A stretch of DNA of 57,240 nt from Ruminococcus sp. UBA7158 (GTDB lineage: Bacteria; Bacillota; Clostridia; Oscillospirales; Ruminococcaceae): the NCBI GenBank assembly GCA_002491605.1, contig DKWG01000047.1:1-57240 (forward strand), in the 5' to 3' direction. This document shows positions 25,443 to 33,798 of this stretch, piece by piece (positions within the stretch are counted from its first letter, which is position 1; each line of letters opens with the position of its first letter). The notes under the pieces are model-generated. The model saw nothing but the letters and a program-made list of their open reading frames with translations. It searched no databases and was not told where the DNA came from. A program made the position numbers and the translations under genes.

Positions 25443-26346
25443 TATCAATGAATATAAAGAATGCCGGCTTTGCCCAAGAGAATGCAAGGTCGACAGGACG
25501 GCAAGGGTTGGATTTTGCTCATCGTCAGATAAAATCAAAATTGCAAGAGCAGCGCTTCACTTTTGGGAAGAGCCTTGCATAAGCGGAAAAAGCGGTTCGG
25601 GTGCTGTTTTCTTTTCAGGATGCACATTAAGGTGCGTATTCTGCCAGAATCACGAGATATCTCACCTCGGCAAAGGCTATTACATAACAACTCAGGAGCT
25701 TGCCGACACTTTTATGAGACTTCAGGACGAAGGCGCGAATAACATCAACCTTGTCAGTCCGACGCCGTATGTGCCGTCTGTTATCGAAGCGCTTGATATG
25801 GTTAAGCACAAGCTTTATGTACCGATAGTATACAACTGCGGCGGATATGAAAGCCTAAGAACTCTTGATATGCTGAACGGATATATAGACGTTTATCTTC
25901 CCGACTTAAAGTATTACTCGGATGAATACGCTAAAAAATACTCAAACTGCTCAGGGTACTTTGAAAAAGCAATTGCCGCTATTAAAAAGATGGTAAGTCA
26001 GGTCGGAAAACCGCAGTTTGACGCTGACGGACTGATAAAAAAGGGCGTTATCGTCAGGCATTTAGTGCTTCCTACGCTTAGGCATGATTCTATAGACGTT
26101 ATAAACGGTTTAAAAAGCGCTTTTTCGGACGATGAAATTCTTTTGAGCCTGATGAGCCAGTATACGCCTGTATTCAAGGCTTGTGAGCATCCCGAAATCA
26201 ACCGCAGGATATCAACATTTGAGTACAATTACGTTTTAAAATGCGTTCAGGATTCCGGTTTTGACGGCTACTCTCAAGAGCGCAGCGCATCCGACACGTC
26301 ATATATACCAAAGTTTTACGATGAAAAAAGCGAGTCTGCAGATTAA
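25435..26346 (+). CDS. PflA-like radical SAM protein
   Basis: A 303-residue radical SAM enzyme with CxxxCxxC at 63-70 (CTLRCVFC) and a second set of N-terminal cysteines (C10, C13, C17, C28) that may hold another metal cluster. The YLPDLKYYSDEYAKKYS and VRHLVLPT blocks match the group annotated as putative pyruvate-formate-lyase-activating-like enzymes of unknown target. No glycyl radical enzyme is next to it. It is the last gene of the operon; its stop lies inside the terminator stem. Confidence 0.82.
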   Translation: MNSINEYKECRLCPRECKVDRTARVGFCSSSDKIKIARAALHFWEEPCISGKSGSGAVFFSGCTLRCVFCQNHEISHLGKGYYITTQELADTFMRLQDEGANNINLVSPTPYVPSVIEALDMVKHKLYVPIVYNCGGYESLRTLDMLNGYIDVYLPDLKYYSDEYAKKYSNCSGYFEKAIAAIKKMVSQVGKPQFDADGLIKKGVIVRHLVLPTLRHDSIDVINGLKSAFSDDEILLSLMSQYTPVFKACEHPEINRRISTFEYNYVLKCVQDSGFDGYSQERSASDTSYIPKFYDEKSESAD

Positions 26347-26360
26347 TAAATGCAGGCTCG
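26331..26360. terminator. Bidirectional terminator
   Basis: CGAGTCTGCA and TGCAGGCTCG arms, with T-rich DNA on both sides (TTTGCTTTG on plus, GCTTTTTTC on minus). It overlaps the end of the radical SAM gene and serves the convergent rsmA gene. Confidence 0.7.
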
Positions 26361-26378
26361 TTTGCTTTGCTTAGTATT

Positions 26379-27242
26379 TTATTTTTGTATGACTGCCATT
26401 AAATTATCAGCAAACGCTATCATCTTGGGCATAGTGAGCTGTTCAGGTCTGACAGTTGGTGAAAGCTCGGTTTTTTCTATCGCCGAAAGAACACGCTGCT
26501 TATCCAAGCCCAGCGAGCCGCTTACGCAGTTGACAAGTGTCTTTCGTCTCTGCGAAAACATTCCTCTCACTACTTTAAAGAAGAATTCCTCGTCATTAGC
26601 CTTAACGCCGTTTTCATCGATATCAAACCTCACCACACAGCTGTCAACATTCGGTGAAGGCATAAAGCTTCCCCTTGAGACGTCAAAAAGTATAGACGCC
26701 TTGCTGAAATAATCCACAGCAACAGTCACCGCTCCTGCGTCTCTTGTTCCCAAGGGTGCGCAAAGTCTCACTCCCGCCTCCTTTTGAACCATGGCGGTTA
26801 TTGATTTTATCGGGAGTCTGTCCTTTAAAAGCTTCATGATTATCGGCGAGGTTATATAATACGGAAGATTTGCACACACTGCGACGTCAAGACCCGAAAA
26901 CTCCTCAGCAATCAGCTTATGAAGATCTAAATCCATGACATCGGCATTAATTATCTTGACATTCTTATGCTCGGCAAGAGTCTCGTCTAAAATCGGCATA
27001 AGCCGCTCGTCTATTTCAACAGCCACCACCTTTGACGCACGCTTTGCAAGCTCGTTGGTTAAAACGCCTATGCCGGGACCGATTTCAAGAATGCCGAAGC
27101 CTGACTTGGCGTTTCCCATTTCGGCAATGCGAGGACAGACTGTCGGATTTATTAAGAAGTTCTGACCCAGCTTTTTTGAAAATGTAAAGCCGTGGCGAAT
27201 GAGAATGTCTTTTATTACGCTTATGTTTGATAGGTTGTCCAT
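26379..27242 (-). CDS. rsmA: 16S rRNA adenine dimethyltransferase (KsgA)
   Basis: Dimethylates A1518 and A1519 of 16S rRNA during small-subunit assembly. The 287-residue protein has FSKKLGQNFLINP, the S-adenosylmethionine loop LEIGPGIGVLTNEL (about 50-63) and the catalytic NLPYYITSPI, and the usual length. It starts 20 nt after the NERD-protein gene with a GGAGAAACT site, so it shares that transcript. Confidence 0.95.
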   Translation of the reverse strand: MDNLSNISVIKDILIRHGFTFSKKLGQNFLINPTVCPRIAEMGNAKSGFGILEIGPGIGVLTNELAKRASKVVAVEIDERLMPILDETLAEHKNVKIINADVMDLDLHKLIAEEFSGLDVAVCANLPYYITSPIIMKLLKDRLPIKSITAMVQKEAGVRLCAPLGTRDAGAVTVAVDYFSKASILFDVSRGSFMPSPNVDSCVVRFDIDENGVKANDEEFFFKVVRGMFSQRRKTLVNCVSGSLGLDKQRVLSAIEKTELSPTVRPEQLTMPKMIAFADNLMAVIQK

Positions 27243-27262
27243 AGTTTCTCCAAAAGTTTGTA

Positions 27263-28318
27263 TTATGATTTATCTGTGACACTTTGAATATATCTGCATT
27301 TAGGATATCCGGAACATCCGTAAAACTGATTGCCGACATTGGCGCCTCTTGTTGCTGTTCTCAAAACAAGGTCTGAACCGCATCGGGGGCATTTTAATAC
27401 TTCAACTTCATCATGCGATTCCGTATCCTGATTCACAATACTTTTGTGCTGATTATTATCATCTTTAAGTATCTGTACAGATGCTTCAGCAGGAACAATA
27501 TCATCTGTTTTAGAAGTAATCAACTGTTCGTTAGATTCAATCTCTGAATCAGTCGATTCTTGGCAAAATTGCAAACCGAGATTCTTATGTATATTGTCAA
27601 TATGTTTTTCCTTTATGGATGAATCGACTTGAGTATAGGGATAGAGCCTGTCGTATACATACTTAATATCATTATCAGTCATAGCGTTTTCGGCAACCTG
27701 AGCACATATACTATTTACAGCTTTCAACACATCATAGCGATTTACAACTACAATGTCCTCACTCTTCAATTGAATACTTTTCAGCGTGCATCTATCCGAA
27801 AAAACAATAACAGACCTCATCGGAAAAGAATCGCCAATCATAGCCTTAAGATGCTTAATATGAGAGTAGTTTTGCATAATCGGATTGTAAAAATGCTCTT
27901 TATGGCTTCGTCCTCTGCCCGTGGGCAGAGTTTGGTACCAATTCTTTTGATATTCACTTCCGAAAATCCATCCGCTGTAGTTTTTACTTTCAAAAACAAA
28001 AATACCTTTTGAGCATATCATCAAAACATCAATCTCGGTAGTCTCGCCGTCGTCCTTTGGTATGTATGTATTAAATAAAAACTTTGCTCCTTTTGCCTCG
28101 TACTCCTTCAAATATTTATAAGTTAAATACTCACCATATTTGCCCTTATTATGTCTTACAGAGAAAATAGACGACCTTGTAATCTTGTAATATGAGCTTG
28201 CCTTATACTCTCTATATTTTCTTACACAATCGAAAACAGCTATTGCAACAAGTATTATAAGAATACAGTTTAGCAGCGGAGACTTAAAAAAAGAAAAAAG
28301 CACTTCTGTTAATTGCAT
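27263..28318 (-). CDS. NERD-domain protein with C-terminal topoisomerase-type zinc finger
   Basis: A 351-residue protein with one N-terminal membrane helix (about 10-27), a nuclease-related NERD domain (about 50-170) with KGKYGEYLTYKYL, TEIDVLMI and FVFESKNYSGW, matching the restriction-fold E..D..ExK core, then a low-complexity linker and a C-terminal zinc finger (CPRCGSDLVLR, YGCSGYPKCRY). NERD proteins are suspected nucleases; the finger suggests DNA binding. Function unknown. It has its own promoter at 28438-28466. Confidence 0.85.
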   Translation of the reverse strand: MQLTEVLFSFFKSPLLNCILIILVAIAVFDCVRKYREYKASSYYKITRSSIFSVRHNKGKYGEYLTYKYLKEYEAKGAKFLFNTYIPKDDGETTEIDVLMICSKGIFVFESKNYSGWIFGSEYQKNWYQTLPTGRGRSHKEHFYNPIMQNYSHIKHLKAMIGDSFPMRSVIVFSDRCTLKSIQLKSEDIVVVNRYDVLKAVNSICAQVAENAMTDNDIKYVYDRLYPYTQVDSSIKEKHIDNIHKNLGLQFCQESTDSEIESNEQLITSKTDDIVPAEASVQILKDDNNQHKSIVNQDTESHDEVEVLKCPRCGSDLVLRTATRGANVGNQFYGCSGYPKCRYIQSVTDKS

Positions 28319-28437
28319 AATATAACCTCACTCTCAATTATTAGTTTTGCGGCAAGACACATAGGACAAACATACGCCATTTCATTTTCTTCTGCAATTA
28401 GTCCCTATTATGTTCCTTGCATTACGATTACGTTAAT

Positions 28438-28466
28438 ATTATACCAAACCCCTCCTGCCGCGTCAA
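28438..28466 (-). promoter_or_regulatory. Promoter of the NERD-rsmA transcript
   Basis: TTGACG (28461-28466), 17 bp, TATAAT (28438-28443) on the minus strand, 120 bp upstream of the NERD gene. Confidence 0.7.
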
Positions 28467-28471
28467 CCGAC

Positions 28472-28510
28472 AAAAGAAAAAATCGGCGGACATTAACAGT
28501 TCGCCGATTT
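28472..28510 (-). terminator. Terminator of the rpsF-ssb-rpsR operon
   Basis: AAATCGGCG and CGCCGATTT arms; on the minus strand the stem runs into TTTTTTCTTTTG, 32 bp past the rpsR stop. Confidence 0.85.
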
Positions 28511-28541
28511 AAAGAACATAAAAACTTAAACTAACCTAAAA

Positions 28542-28790
28542 TCAATCAGCTGAATAAGGAAGCAAAGCCAAGAATCTTGCTCTCTTTACTGCCTTTGTAA
28601 GCTCACGCTGATGATATGCACAAGTACCTGTAACACGTCTGGGAAGGATCTTAGCTCTTTCAGTCAAGCACTTCTTGAGCTTAGCTGTATCCTTGTAATC
28701 GATGGTTTCAGCTCTGTCAACACAGAACATACAAACCTTCTTGTGTGATCTCTTCTGAGGTCTTGCGCCGTTGTTTCTCTCAAAAGCCAT
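28542..28790 (-). CDS. rpsR: Ribosomal protein S18
   Basis: Small-subunit protein that binds with S6 on the platform. The 82-residue protein has KVCMFCVDRAETIDYKD and the conserved ILPRRVTGTCAYHQRELTKAVKRARFLALLPY. The CxxC in CMFC marks the zinc-binding form. It is the last gene of rpsF-ssb-rpsR, the standard bacterial order. Confidence 0.97.
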   Translation of the reverse strand: MAFERNNGARPQKRSHKKVCMFCVDRAETIDYKDTAKLKKCLTERAKILPRRVTGTCAYHQRELTKAVKRARFLALLPYSAD

Positions 28791-28823
28791 GGTAATTATT
28801 CTCCTTTCAAAGAATCGTTCTCA

Positions 28824-29297
28824 TCAGAACGGGACGCCGTCGTCACTTAAAATCTCTTCAAAATCATCCATATTGCCGACATCAAATGAGCTTGCAGGCT
28901 CTTTATATGCCGGTTCCTGACGCTGAGGGACAGATTGTGAATATGAAGGAGCATAGTTTGAAGAACCTGAATTCTGAGACTTTTCGCCGGTGAAGGAAAC
29001 GCTGTCGACAAACACTTCTGTTACATAGTGCTTGGTTCCGTTTTTATCATCATATGTTCTTGTTCTCAGATTACCTTCTAAAGCAATCATTCTGCCCTTT
29101 GCAAAATACTTACTGATGAACTCTGCCTGCTGACGCCATGCAACGCAATTGATAAAGTCAGTCTGGCGTTCTTCGCCCTGTCTGACATATCCGCGGTCAA
29201 CGGCAACAGTGAAGCTGAGAACCGAAATACCGCCCTGTGTCTGACGGATTTCAAGGTCCTGTGTGATTCTGCCCATCAATATTACTCTGTTCAGCAT
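28824..29297 (-). CDS. ssb: Single-stranded DNA-binding protein
   Basis: Coats single-stranded DNA in replication and repair. The 157 residues consist of an OB fold (1-105: LNRVILMGRITQDLEIRQT, NCVAWRQQAEFISKYFAKG) followed by a flexible Ser/Pro/Gln tail and the acidic tip DDGVPF, a variant of the usual DDDIPF peptide that binds partner proteins. It lies between rpsF and rpsR, as in most Firmicutes. Confidence 0.96.
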   Translation of the reverse strand: MLNRVILMGRITQDLEIRQTQGGISVLSFTVAVDRGYVRQGEERQTDFINCVAWRQQAEFISKYFAKGRMIALEGNLRTRTYDDKNGTKHYVTEVFVDSVSFTGEKSQNSGSSNYAPSYSQSVPQRQEPAYKEPASSFDVGNMDDFEEILSDDGVPF

Positions 29298-29315
29298 TAT
29301 TATTCTCCCCCTTCG

Positions 29316-29612
29316 TTAGCTGTTCTTTGCTATAACGATTGAGCGAAGAACACCGTCTGTGATGTTAAGCACACGGCTTAACTCAGCAGGGAAATCAGGC
29401 TTGGACTCGAAGTTATAAATAACATAGTAGCCTTCGGACTCATAGTTGATATCGTAAGCGAGCTTGCGCTTGCCCCATTCGTCAACGCTTGTTAATGTAG
29501 CGTTAGCTTCAACCATTTCCTTGAACTTTGCTACCAAAGCAGCTACTGCTTCGTCGCCTGCCTTTGTTGAGAATACTACCATTGATTCGTAGTTTTCTGT
29601 GATCTTTGCCAT
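29316..29612 (-). CDS. rpsF: Ribosomal protein S6
   Basis: Small-subunit protein that pairs with S18. The 98 residues match the family (YESMVVFS, VDEWGKRKLAYDINYESEGYYVIYNFES). The ATG at 29610-29612 has AAGGAGGTG upstream; an in-frame ATG 33 nt earlier lacks one. It is first in its operon, with a consensus promoter and a short leader hairpin. Confidence 0.96.
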   Translation of the reverse strand: MAKITENYESMVVFSTKAGDEAVAALVAKFKEMVEANATLTSVDEWGKRKLAYDINYESEGYYVIYNFESKPDFPAELSRVLNITDGVLRSIVIAKNS

Positions 29613-29636
29613 TAAGAGCACCTCCTTTTGGATTTC

Positions 29637-29658
29637 GTCCACCACTCATATGATGGAC
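29637..29658 (-). promoter_or_regulatory. Small hairpin in the rpsF leader
   Basis: GTCCA and TGGAC arms lie between promoter and ribosome site. Many rpsF leaders carry an S6:S18-binding RNA for feedback control. I cannot see the full motif, so this is only a position match. Confidence 0.3.
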
Positions 29659-29673
29659 AAGGATAACTCAGAC

Positions 29674-29702
29674 ATTATAACAATTCGCCCGACGTTTGTC
29701 AA
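29674..29702 (-). promoter_or_regulatory. Promoter of rpsF-ssb-rpsR
   Basis: TTGACA (29697-29702), 17 bp, TATAAT (29674-29679) on the minus strand: full consensus. Confidence 0.85.
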
Positions 29703-29801
29703 GCGAAAAATCATAATATTTCAAAAAAATGAGGAAATAATGTTATATATCATTCTTGTACTGTCTTGCAGCCCGTCTTTTTAAATGGAACACGCAGATT
29801 T

Positions 29802-30353
29802 TCAGCGGTATCCGATAAGATGAATCACCCTTCTTCTCTCGCCCGGGTAAACTGTCGACTGCGGTTGATTCAGGTTAAACACTCCCGGTGCCGTCCGTCC
29901 TGTAACGAGCGGTTCACGTTTTGCAATCCCGTCCTGTTCGGCAAATCCCGTAATAACAGTTGAGTGCCGCCAGACAGATCCGTTAAAAAACTGAATGATA
30001 TCCCCGATTTCACAGCCGCTGCCGCAAAGCTCAGTGTCAGACCCGAAAGGTCCTGTCCCAGTATTTCCGACAAGGAACTCATAAAAGCTGACCACGCCCG
30101 ACCATGAGTACGACCGATAATTTAGTCCTGAAAAGTACCAGCCGGACGACGGCGAGCCTGAATAGCTCATCGGCGCTCCGCCGGCTAAAACGGCGTGGGA
30201 GACAAAATTAGTGCAGTCGTAGCTATCGGATATCAGCGAAAAGTCATAATAGTCAGGCAGCACGTTCGGATTGCCTGACGTCGGCTTTGCCTTTGAGCAA
30301 TTTGCAACAGCCCAGCGAGCCATTGCGGATTTATTCAGCGTTTTTTGCGGCAT
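29802..30353 (-). CDS. Putative amidase-domain (amidase_6-like) protein
   Basis: A 183-residue protein without signal peptide. KSAMARWAVANCSKAKP, the putative catalytic Cys in SYDCTNFVSHAVLAGG, the GDIIQFF block and the RHSTVITGF block with the likely His resemble the amidase_6 (CHAP/NlpC-P60-like papain-fold) family found in Firmicutes. Substrates of these enzymes are unproved; cell-wall peptides or sporulation-associated targets are plausible. The lack of a secretion signal suggests a cytosolic or forespore role, or non-classical export. It starts 126 bp past the zinc-ribbon gene. Confidence 0.7.
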   Translation of the reverse strand: MPQKTLNKSAMARWAVANCSKAKPTSGNPNVLPDYYDFSLISDSYDCTNFVSHAVLAGGAPMSYSGSPSSGWYFSGLNYRSYSWSGVVSFYEFLVGNTGTGPFGSDTELCGSGCEIGDIIQFFNGSVWRHSTVITGFAEQDGIAKREPLVTGRTAPGVFNLNQPQSTVYPGERRRVIHLIGYR

Positions 30354-30425
30354 GATTACTCCTTAAAAGCAAGAATATTCGCAAGTGCCGATGAACACAT
30401 CTTAATTTATGATAAGACGCACTTA

Positions 30426-30467
30426 TCGGCGGCATTACATATTAATATATATGCACATTGCCGCCGA
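30426..30467. repeat. Hairpin between the zinc-ribbon and amidase genes
   Basis: TCGGCGGCA and TGCCGCCGA form a 9-bp stem with a 24-nt AT-rich loop, 13 bp past the zinc-ribbon stop. No U-tract follows, so termination is doubtful. Confidence 0.5.
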
Positions 30468-30479
30468 AAATCTCAAAAG

Positions 30480-31460
30480 CTATATTTGAAGACCGAAAAG
30501 CTTTAAAAAGATTGCTAAAGACGCATAGGAGATAACCATAGAACCAAGCGCTCCGGCTAAAACATACTTCCAGGATGTTCCGCCCGAAGAAGCTATCGAT
30601 GTATGCCTTGTGTCCTCCTCCAAGACCTTTTCCTTTATTTCCTTGATATCGCTCTTAGCCTTTTTGTAATAGAGGTAGTTAGCAAACAGTCCGATGAATA
30701 TGCTCATCACATATGAAATTATCGAAAATACATTTGTCATCAGCACAAACCATTTTTGAGACATCACAGGCAGATAGTCCATAAATCCGTAATCCGCCAT
30801 CAAAAACAGAGACGACGGCAGTGACAAAAGAGTTTGAGCTATTAAGATGATAATTCCCGGGACGATCATCTTTCTGAAGAAGAAATAATAATGTGTAAAG
30901 AAGAACGCAGAAAAATTGAACGATGTCTTGCTTCCCTTTGCAAATCGCATGAACTTCGGCAGATAATACATCTTTGAGCTTTCACCGACGTAATCGGCAT
31001 ACTCGCCTGCTGTGTTGCCGTCGACATCCTGGTCCTTAGTTATCGAGATAAAGCCGAACATTCCGGCGATATTTCCGAAGTTGCCGTAGCCCTGCTGCTG
31101 ATTTGTCTGATTCGCACCGTTTTCACGGTTATAATAGCTTCCTGCCGCCTTTTCTAAATTGACAGGTGAACCGCAGTTCTTGCAGAAAGCCGAGTCTGCA
31201 TCATTTTCAGCACCGCAGCTTTTGCAAAGAACCTTCTGCGCATCAGCTTCTGTTTTCGGCTCTTCCGAAGCAGCGGTTTCAATGACCTCCGGCTGCCAGC
31301 TTTCGTTGTTCTCATGGAGCAGTGTATTTATGCACTTGCCCTCCATTTTATAGCATTCTCTGTGATACGGCGAGCCGCATTCCGGACAAACAACGATATC
31401 GTCGGTTTTTGTCAAGGTGTTTCGGCAGGATGTGCACTGCTGACCTATATATGTTGGCAT
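30480..31460 (-). CDS. RING-like/zinc-ribbon membrane protein (DUF2628-like)
   Basis: A 326-residue protein: an N-terminal prokaryotic RING-like finger (about 8-48, CTSCRNTL, CPECGSPYHRECYKMEGKC), a zinc ribbon (about 79-100, CKSCGAENDADSAFCKNCGS), a low-complexity Asn/Gln/Gly linker, then a membrane part with about four helices (SFNFSAFFFTHYYFFFRKM, DUF2628-like). Function unknown; such proteins are common in Clostridia. It has its own promoter and a good GAGGAG site. Eukaryote-type ubiquitin ligase activity should not be assumed from the finger. Confidence 0.75.
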   Translation of the reverse strand: MPTYIGQQCTSCRNTLTKTDDIVVCPECGSPYHRECYKMEGKCINTLLHENNESWQPEVIETAASEEPKTEADAQKVLCKSCGAENDADSAFCKNCGSPVNLEKAAGSYYNRENGANQTNQQQGYGNFGNIAGMFGFISITKDQDVDGNTAGEYADYVGESSKMYYLPKFMRFAKGSKTSFNFSAFFFTHYYFFFRKMIVPGIIILIAQTLLSLPSSLFLMADYGFMDYLPVMSQKWFVLMTNVFSIISYVMSIFIGLFANYLYYKKAKSDIKEIKEKVLEEDTRHTSIASSGGTSWKYVLAGALGSMVISYASLAIFLKLFGLQI

Positions 31461-31542
31461 GATTTACTCCTCATCTTTATAAAAATAGCAAACACTCAAG
31501 CATGAGCCTTCAAAAAGCTCAATGGTATGTTTTTCAAATATA

Positions 31543-31570
31543 AGTATAGCACAATTTTAAGATAAATCAA
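31543..31570 (-). promoter_or_regulatory. Promoter of the zinc-ribbon membrane protein gene
   Basis: TTGATT (31565-31570), 16 bp, TATACT (31543-31548) on the minus strand. Confidence 0.55.
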
Positions 31571-31692
31571 ACGAAAAACGAAAATTTCACTTCAATTTCA
31601 CCAAAAATGCAAGCGTAACGCCTGACTCAACCGTTAACGACGGATAAATGAAACGAATAAGCTTAAACTATGGTGTTTTTTTCCTTGTGCAG

Positions 31693-31721
31693 TTTACAAT
31701 CAGCAAAAAGTGTGATACAAT
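31693..31721 (+). promoter_or_regulatory. lepA promoter
   Basis: TTTACA (31693-31698), 17 bp, TACAAT (31716-31721), which gives lepA a leader of about 160 nt. Confidence 0.6.
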
Positions 31722-31739
31722 AGCTGTATTCAACTATTG

Positions 31740-31858
31740 TAATATTTAAAAACGACGTGCAAGTGCGGCGCTGTTCTTCGCTGTCTTGCTGTACTGTAAT
31801 TGCAGGTTAAATATTAAAGGTAATTCAAGCGAGCTGCTGCGTCTTTTTCGGCACTCGC
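31740..31858 (+). promoter_or_regulatory. Structured 5' leader of lepA
   Basis: TAATATTTAA (31740-31749) can pair with TTAAATATTA (31807-31816), closing over a GCAAG...CTTGC hairpin (31759-31789). A second GCGAG...CTCGC hairpin follows at about 31829-31858, ending some 20 nt before the ribosome site. It does not match a riboswitch class I know. Confidence 0.4.
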
Positions 31859-31887
31859 CTAAAACTCATATTATACAAAAGGAATGA

Positions 31888-33696
31888 ATGACGATGGATC
31901 AATCCAACATTAGAAACTTTTGCATCATTGCGCATATAGACCACGGCAAGTCAACCCTCGCAGACAGAATACTTGAGCTGACGCAAACTGTCGCCAAAAG
32001 AGATATGTCCGAGCAGCTGCTTGACAACATGGATATCGAGCGTGAAAGAGGAATAACCATCAAGGCAAGAGCCGTAAGGCTCAATTACACCTCTAAAAAC
32101 GGTGGACAATATGTATTCAATCTTATAGACACCCCCGGTCACGTTGACTTCAACTACGAGGTTTCCCGCTCGCTTGCAGCCTGCGAGGGTGCGATACTTA
32201 TTGTCGACGCATCGCAGGGTATAGAAGCGCAGACGCTCGCCAACACCTACCTTGCCATTGAGCACGACCTTGAGGTTTTGCCGGTCATAAATAAAATCGA
32301 TCTGCCGAGCGCAAATCCCGAAGGCGTTATTCAGGAAATCGAAAATGTCATCGGTCTGCCGGCTGAGGACGCCCCGAGAATATCCGCAAAGATGGGGCTG
32401 AACATCGAGGACGTGTTAGAAAAAATCGTCACAGATATTCCGAGTCCCAATGGCGATCCCGACGCTCCGCTTAAATGCTTGGTGTTTGACAGCTATTACG
32501 ACTCTTACAAGGGAGTTATAATATACGTCAGAGTAAAGGACGGCACTTTAAAAACCGGAGATACAATCAGACTCATGGCGACAGGCGCTGAGTTCCAGAC
32601 GGTTGAGATCGGCTACATGGGCGCAACAGAGCTTATTCCGTCAGGCGAGCTTAAAGCCGGTGAGGTCGGATATATCACGGCGTCTATAAAAAGCATAAAG
32701 GACACAAAGGTCGGCGACACCGTTACAAACGCCGATTCCCCCTGCAAAGAAGCGCTTCCCGGATACAGAAACGTCATGTCGATGGTGTACTCAGGCATAT
32801 ACCCTGCCGACGGTGCAAAATACGGCGACCTTCGTGATGCACTCGAAAAGTTGCAGTTAAACGATGCGTCGCTCACCTTTGAGCCGGAGACGTCCGTTGC
32901 ATTAGGCTTTGGCTTCAGATGCGGCTTTTTGGGTCTTTTGCACATGGAAATAATCCAAGAGCGACTTGAGCGTGAATATAACTTAGACCTTATAACAACT
33001 GCACCGTCGGTTATATACAGAGTAACCATGAACACCGGTGAGGTTTTGTATATCGACAACCCCACCAACTACCCCGACCCATCCTTGATTCAGTTAGCCG
33101 AAGAGCCGATGATCAGCGCTCACATATTCTCACCGAGCGAATTTGTCGGAAACATAATGGAGCTTTGTCAGGAGCGCAGGGGCACATTTAAAGATATGAA
33201 GTATATCGACGACTCAAGAGTTGACATTCACTACGAGCTGCCCCTGAACGAGGTTATTTATGACTTCTTCGACACGCTTAAGTCAAGAACCCGTGGATAC
33301 GCTTCATATGACTATGAGATGCTGGGCTATGCCCCGGGCAAGCTTGTCAAGCTGGATTTGCTTTTAAACGGCGAAATTGTTGACGCACTCTCGTTTATCG
33401 TCCATGCAGACAGAGCGTATGCAAGAGCAAGACGTCTTTGCGAAAAGCTCAAGGACAATATCCCCCGCCAGATGTTTGAGGTTCCGATTCAGGCTGCCAT
33501 CGGCGGAAAGATTATTGCCAGAGAGACAGTTAAGGCATACCGCAAGGACGTTTTGGCGAAGTGCTACGGCGGCGACATCACAAGAAAGAAAAAGCTTTTG
33601 GAGAAGCAAAAGGAAGGCAAAAAGCGTATGCGCCAGTTAGGCTCTGTTGAGGTTCCCCAAGAAGCATTTATGAGCGTTTTGAAGCTCGACTCTTAA
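31888..33696 (+). CDS. lepA: Elongation factor 4 (LepA)
   Basis: Ribosome-associated GTPase that acts in translation initiation or elongation quality control. The 602-residue protein has G1 AHIDHGKST, DTPGHVDF, NKIDLPSA, domains II and III, GFRCGFLGLLHMEI and the LepA-specific C-terminal domain ending KKLLEKQKEGKKRMRQLG. Either ATG 31888 or ATG 31894 fits the AAAGGA site. It is probably monocistronic. Confidence 0.96.
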   Translation: MTMDQSNIRNFCIIAHIDHGKSTLADRILELTQTVAKRDMSEQLLDNMDIERERGITIKARAVRLNYTSKNGGQYVFNLIDTPGHVDFNYEVSRSLAACEGAILIVDASQGIEAQTLANTYLAIEHDLEVLPVINKIDLPSANPEGVIQEIENVIGLPAEDAPRISAKMGLNIEDVLEKIVTDIPSPNGDPDAPLKCLVFDSYYDSYKGVIIYVRVKDGTLKTGDTIRLMATGAEFQTVEIGYMGATELIPSGELKAGEVGYITASIKSIKDTKVGDTVTNADSPCKEALPGYRNVMSMVYSGIYPADGAKYGDLRDALEKLQLNDASLTFEPETSVALGFGFRCGFLGLLHMEIIQERLEREYNLDLITTAPSVIYRVTMNTGEVLYIDNPTNYPDPSLIQLAEEPMISAHIFSPSEFVGNIMELCQERRGTFKDMKYIDDSRVDIHYELPLNEVIYDFFDTLKSRTRGYASYDYEMLGYAPGKLVKLDLLLNGEIVDALSFIVHADRAYARARRLCEKLKDNIPRQMFEVPIQAAIGGKIIARETVKAYRKDVLAKCYGGDITRKKKLLEKQKEGKKRMRQLGSVEVPQEAFMSVLKLDS

Positions 33697-33732
33697 AATT
33701 ATTAAGATTTGGCTACAAATTAGCTGCTGTGA

Positions 33733-33761
33733 TTGATTTTTCGTACCTGACACTGTATAAT
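33733..33761 (+). promoter_or_regulatory. Promoter of the 33799 membrane-protein gene
   Basis: TTGATT (33733-33738), 17 bp, TATAAT (33756-33761). Confidence 0.65.
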
Positions 33762-33798
33762 TTTAGCTACAGTCTAACAACAAAGGCATGGTGATTAT

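Noticed and set aside
29637..29658. S6:S18 leader RNA upstream of rpsF
   Set aside because: Only a 5-bp hairpin is visible and the motif's conserved bulge is not recognisable, so it is kept as a low-confidence hairpin, not called as that RNA family.
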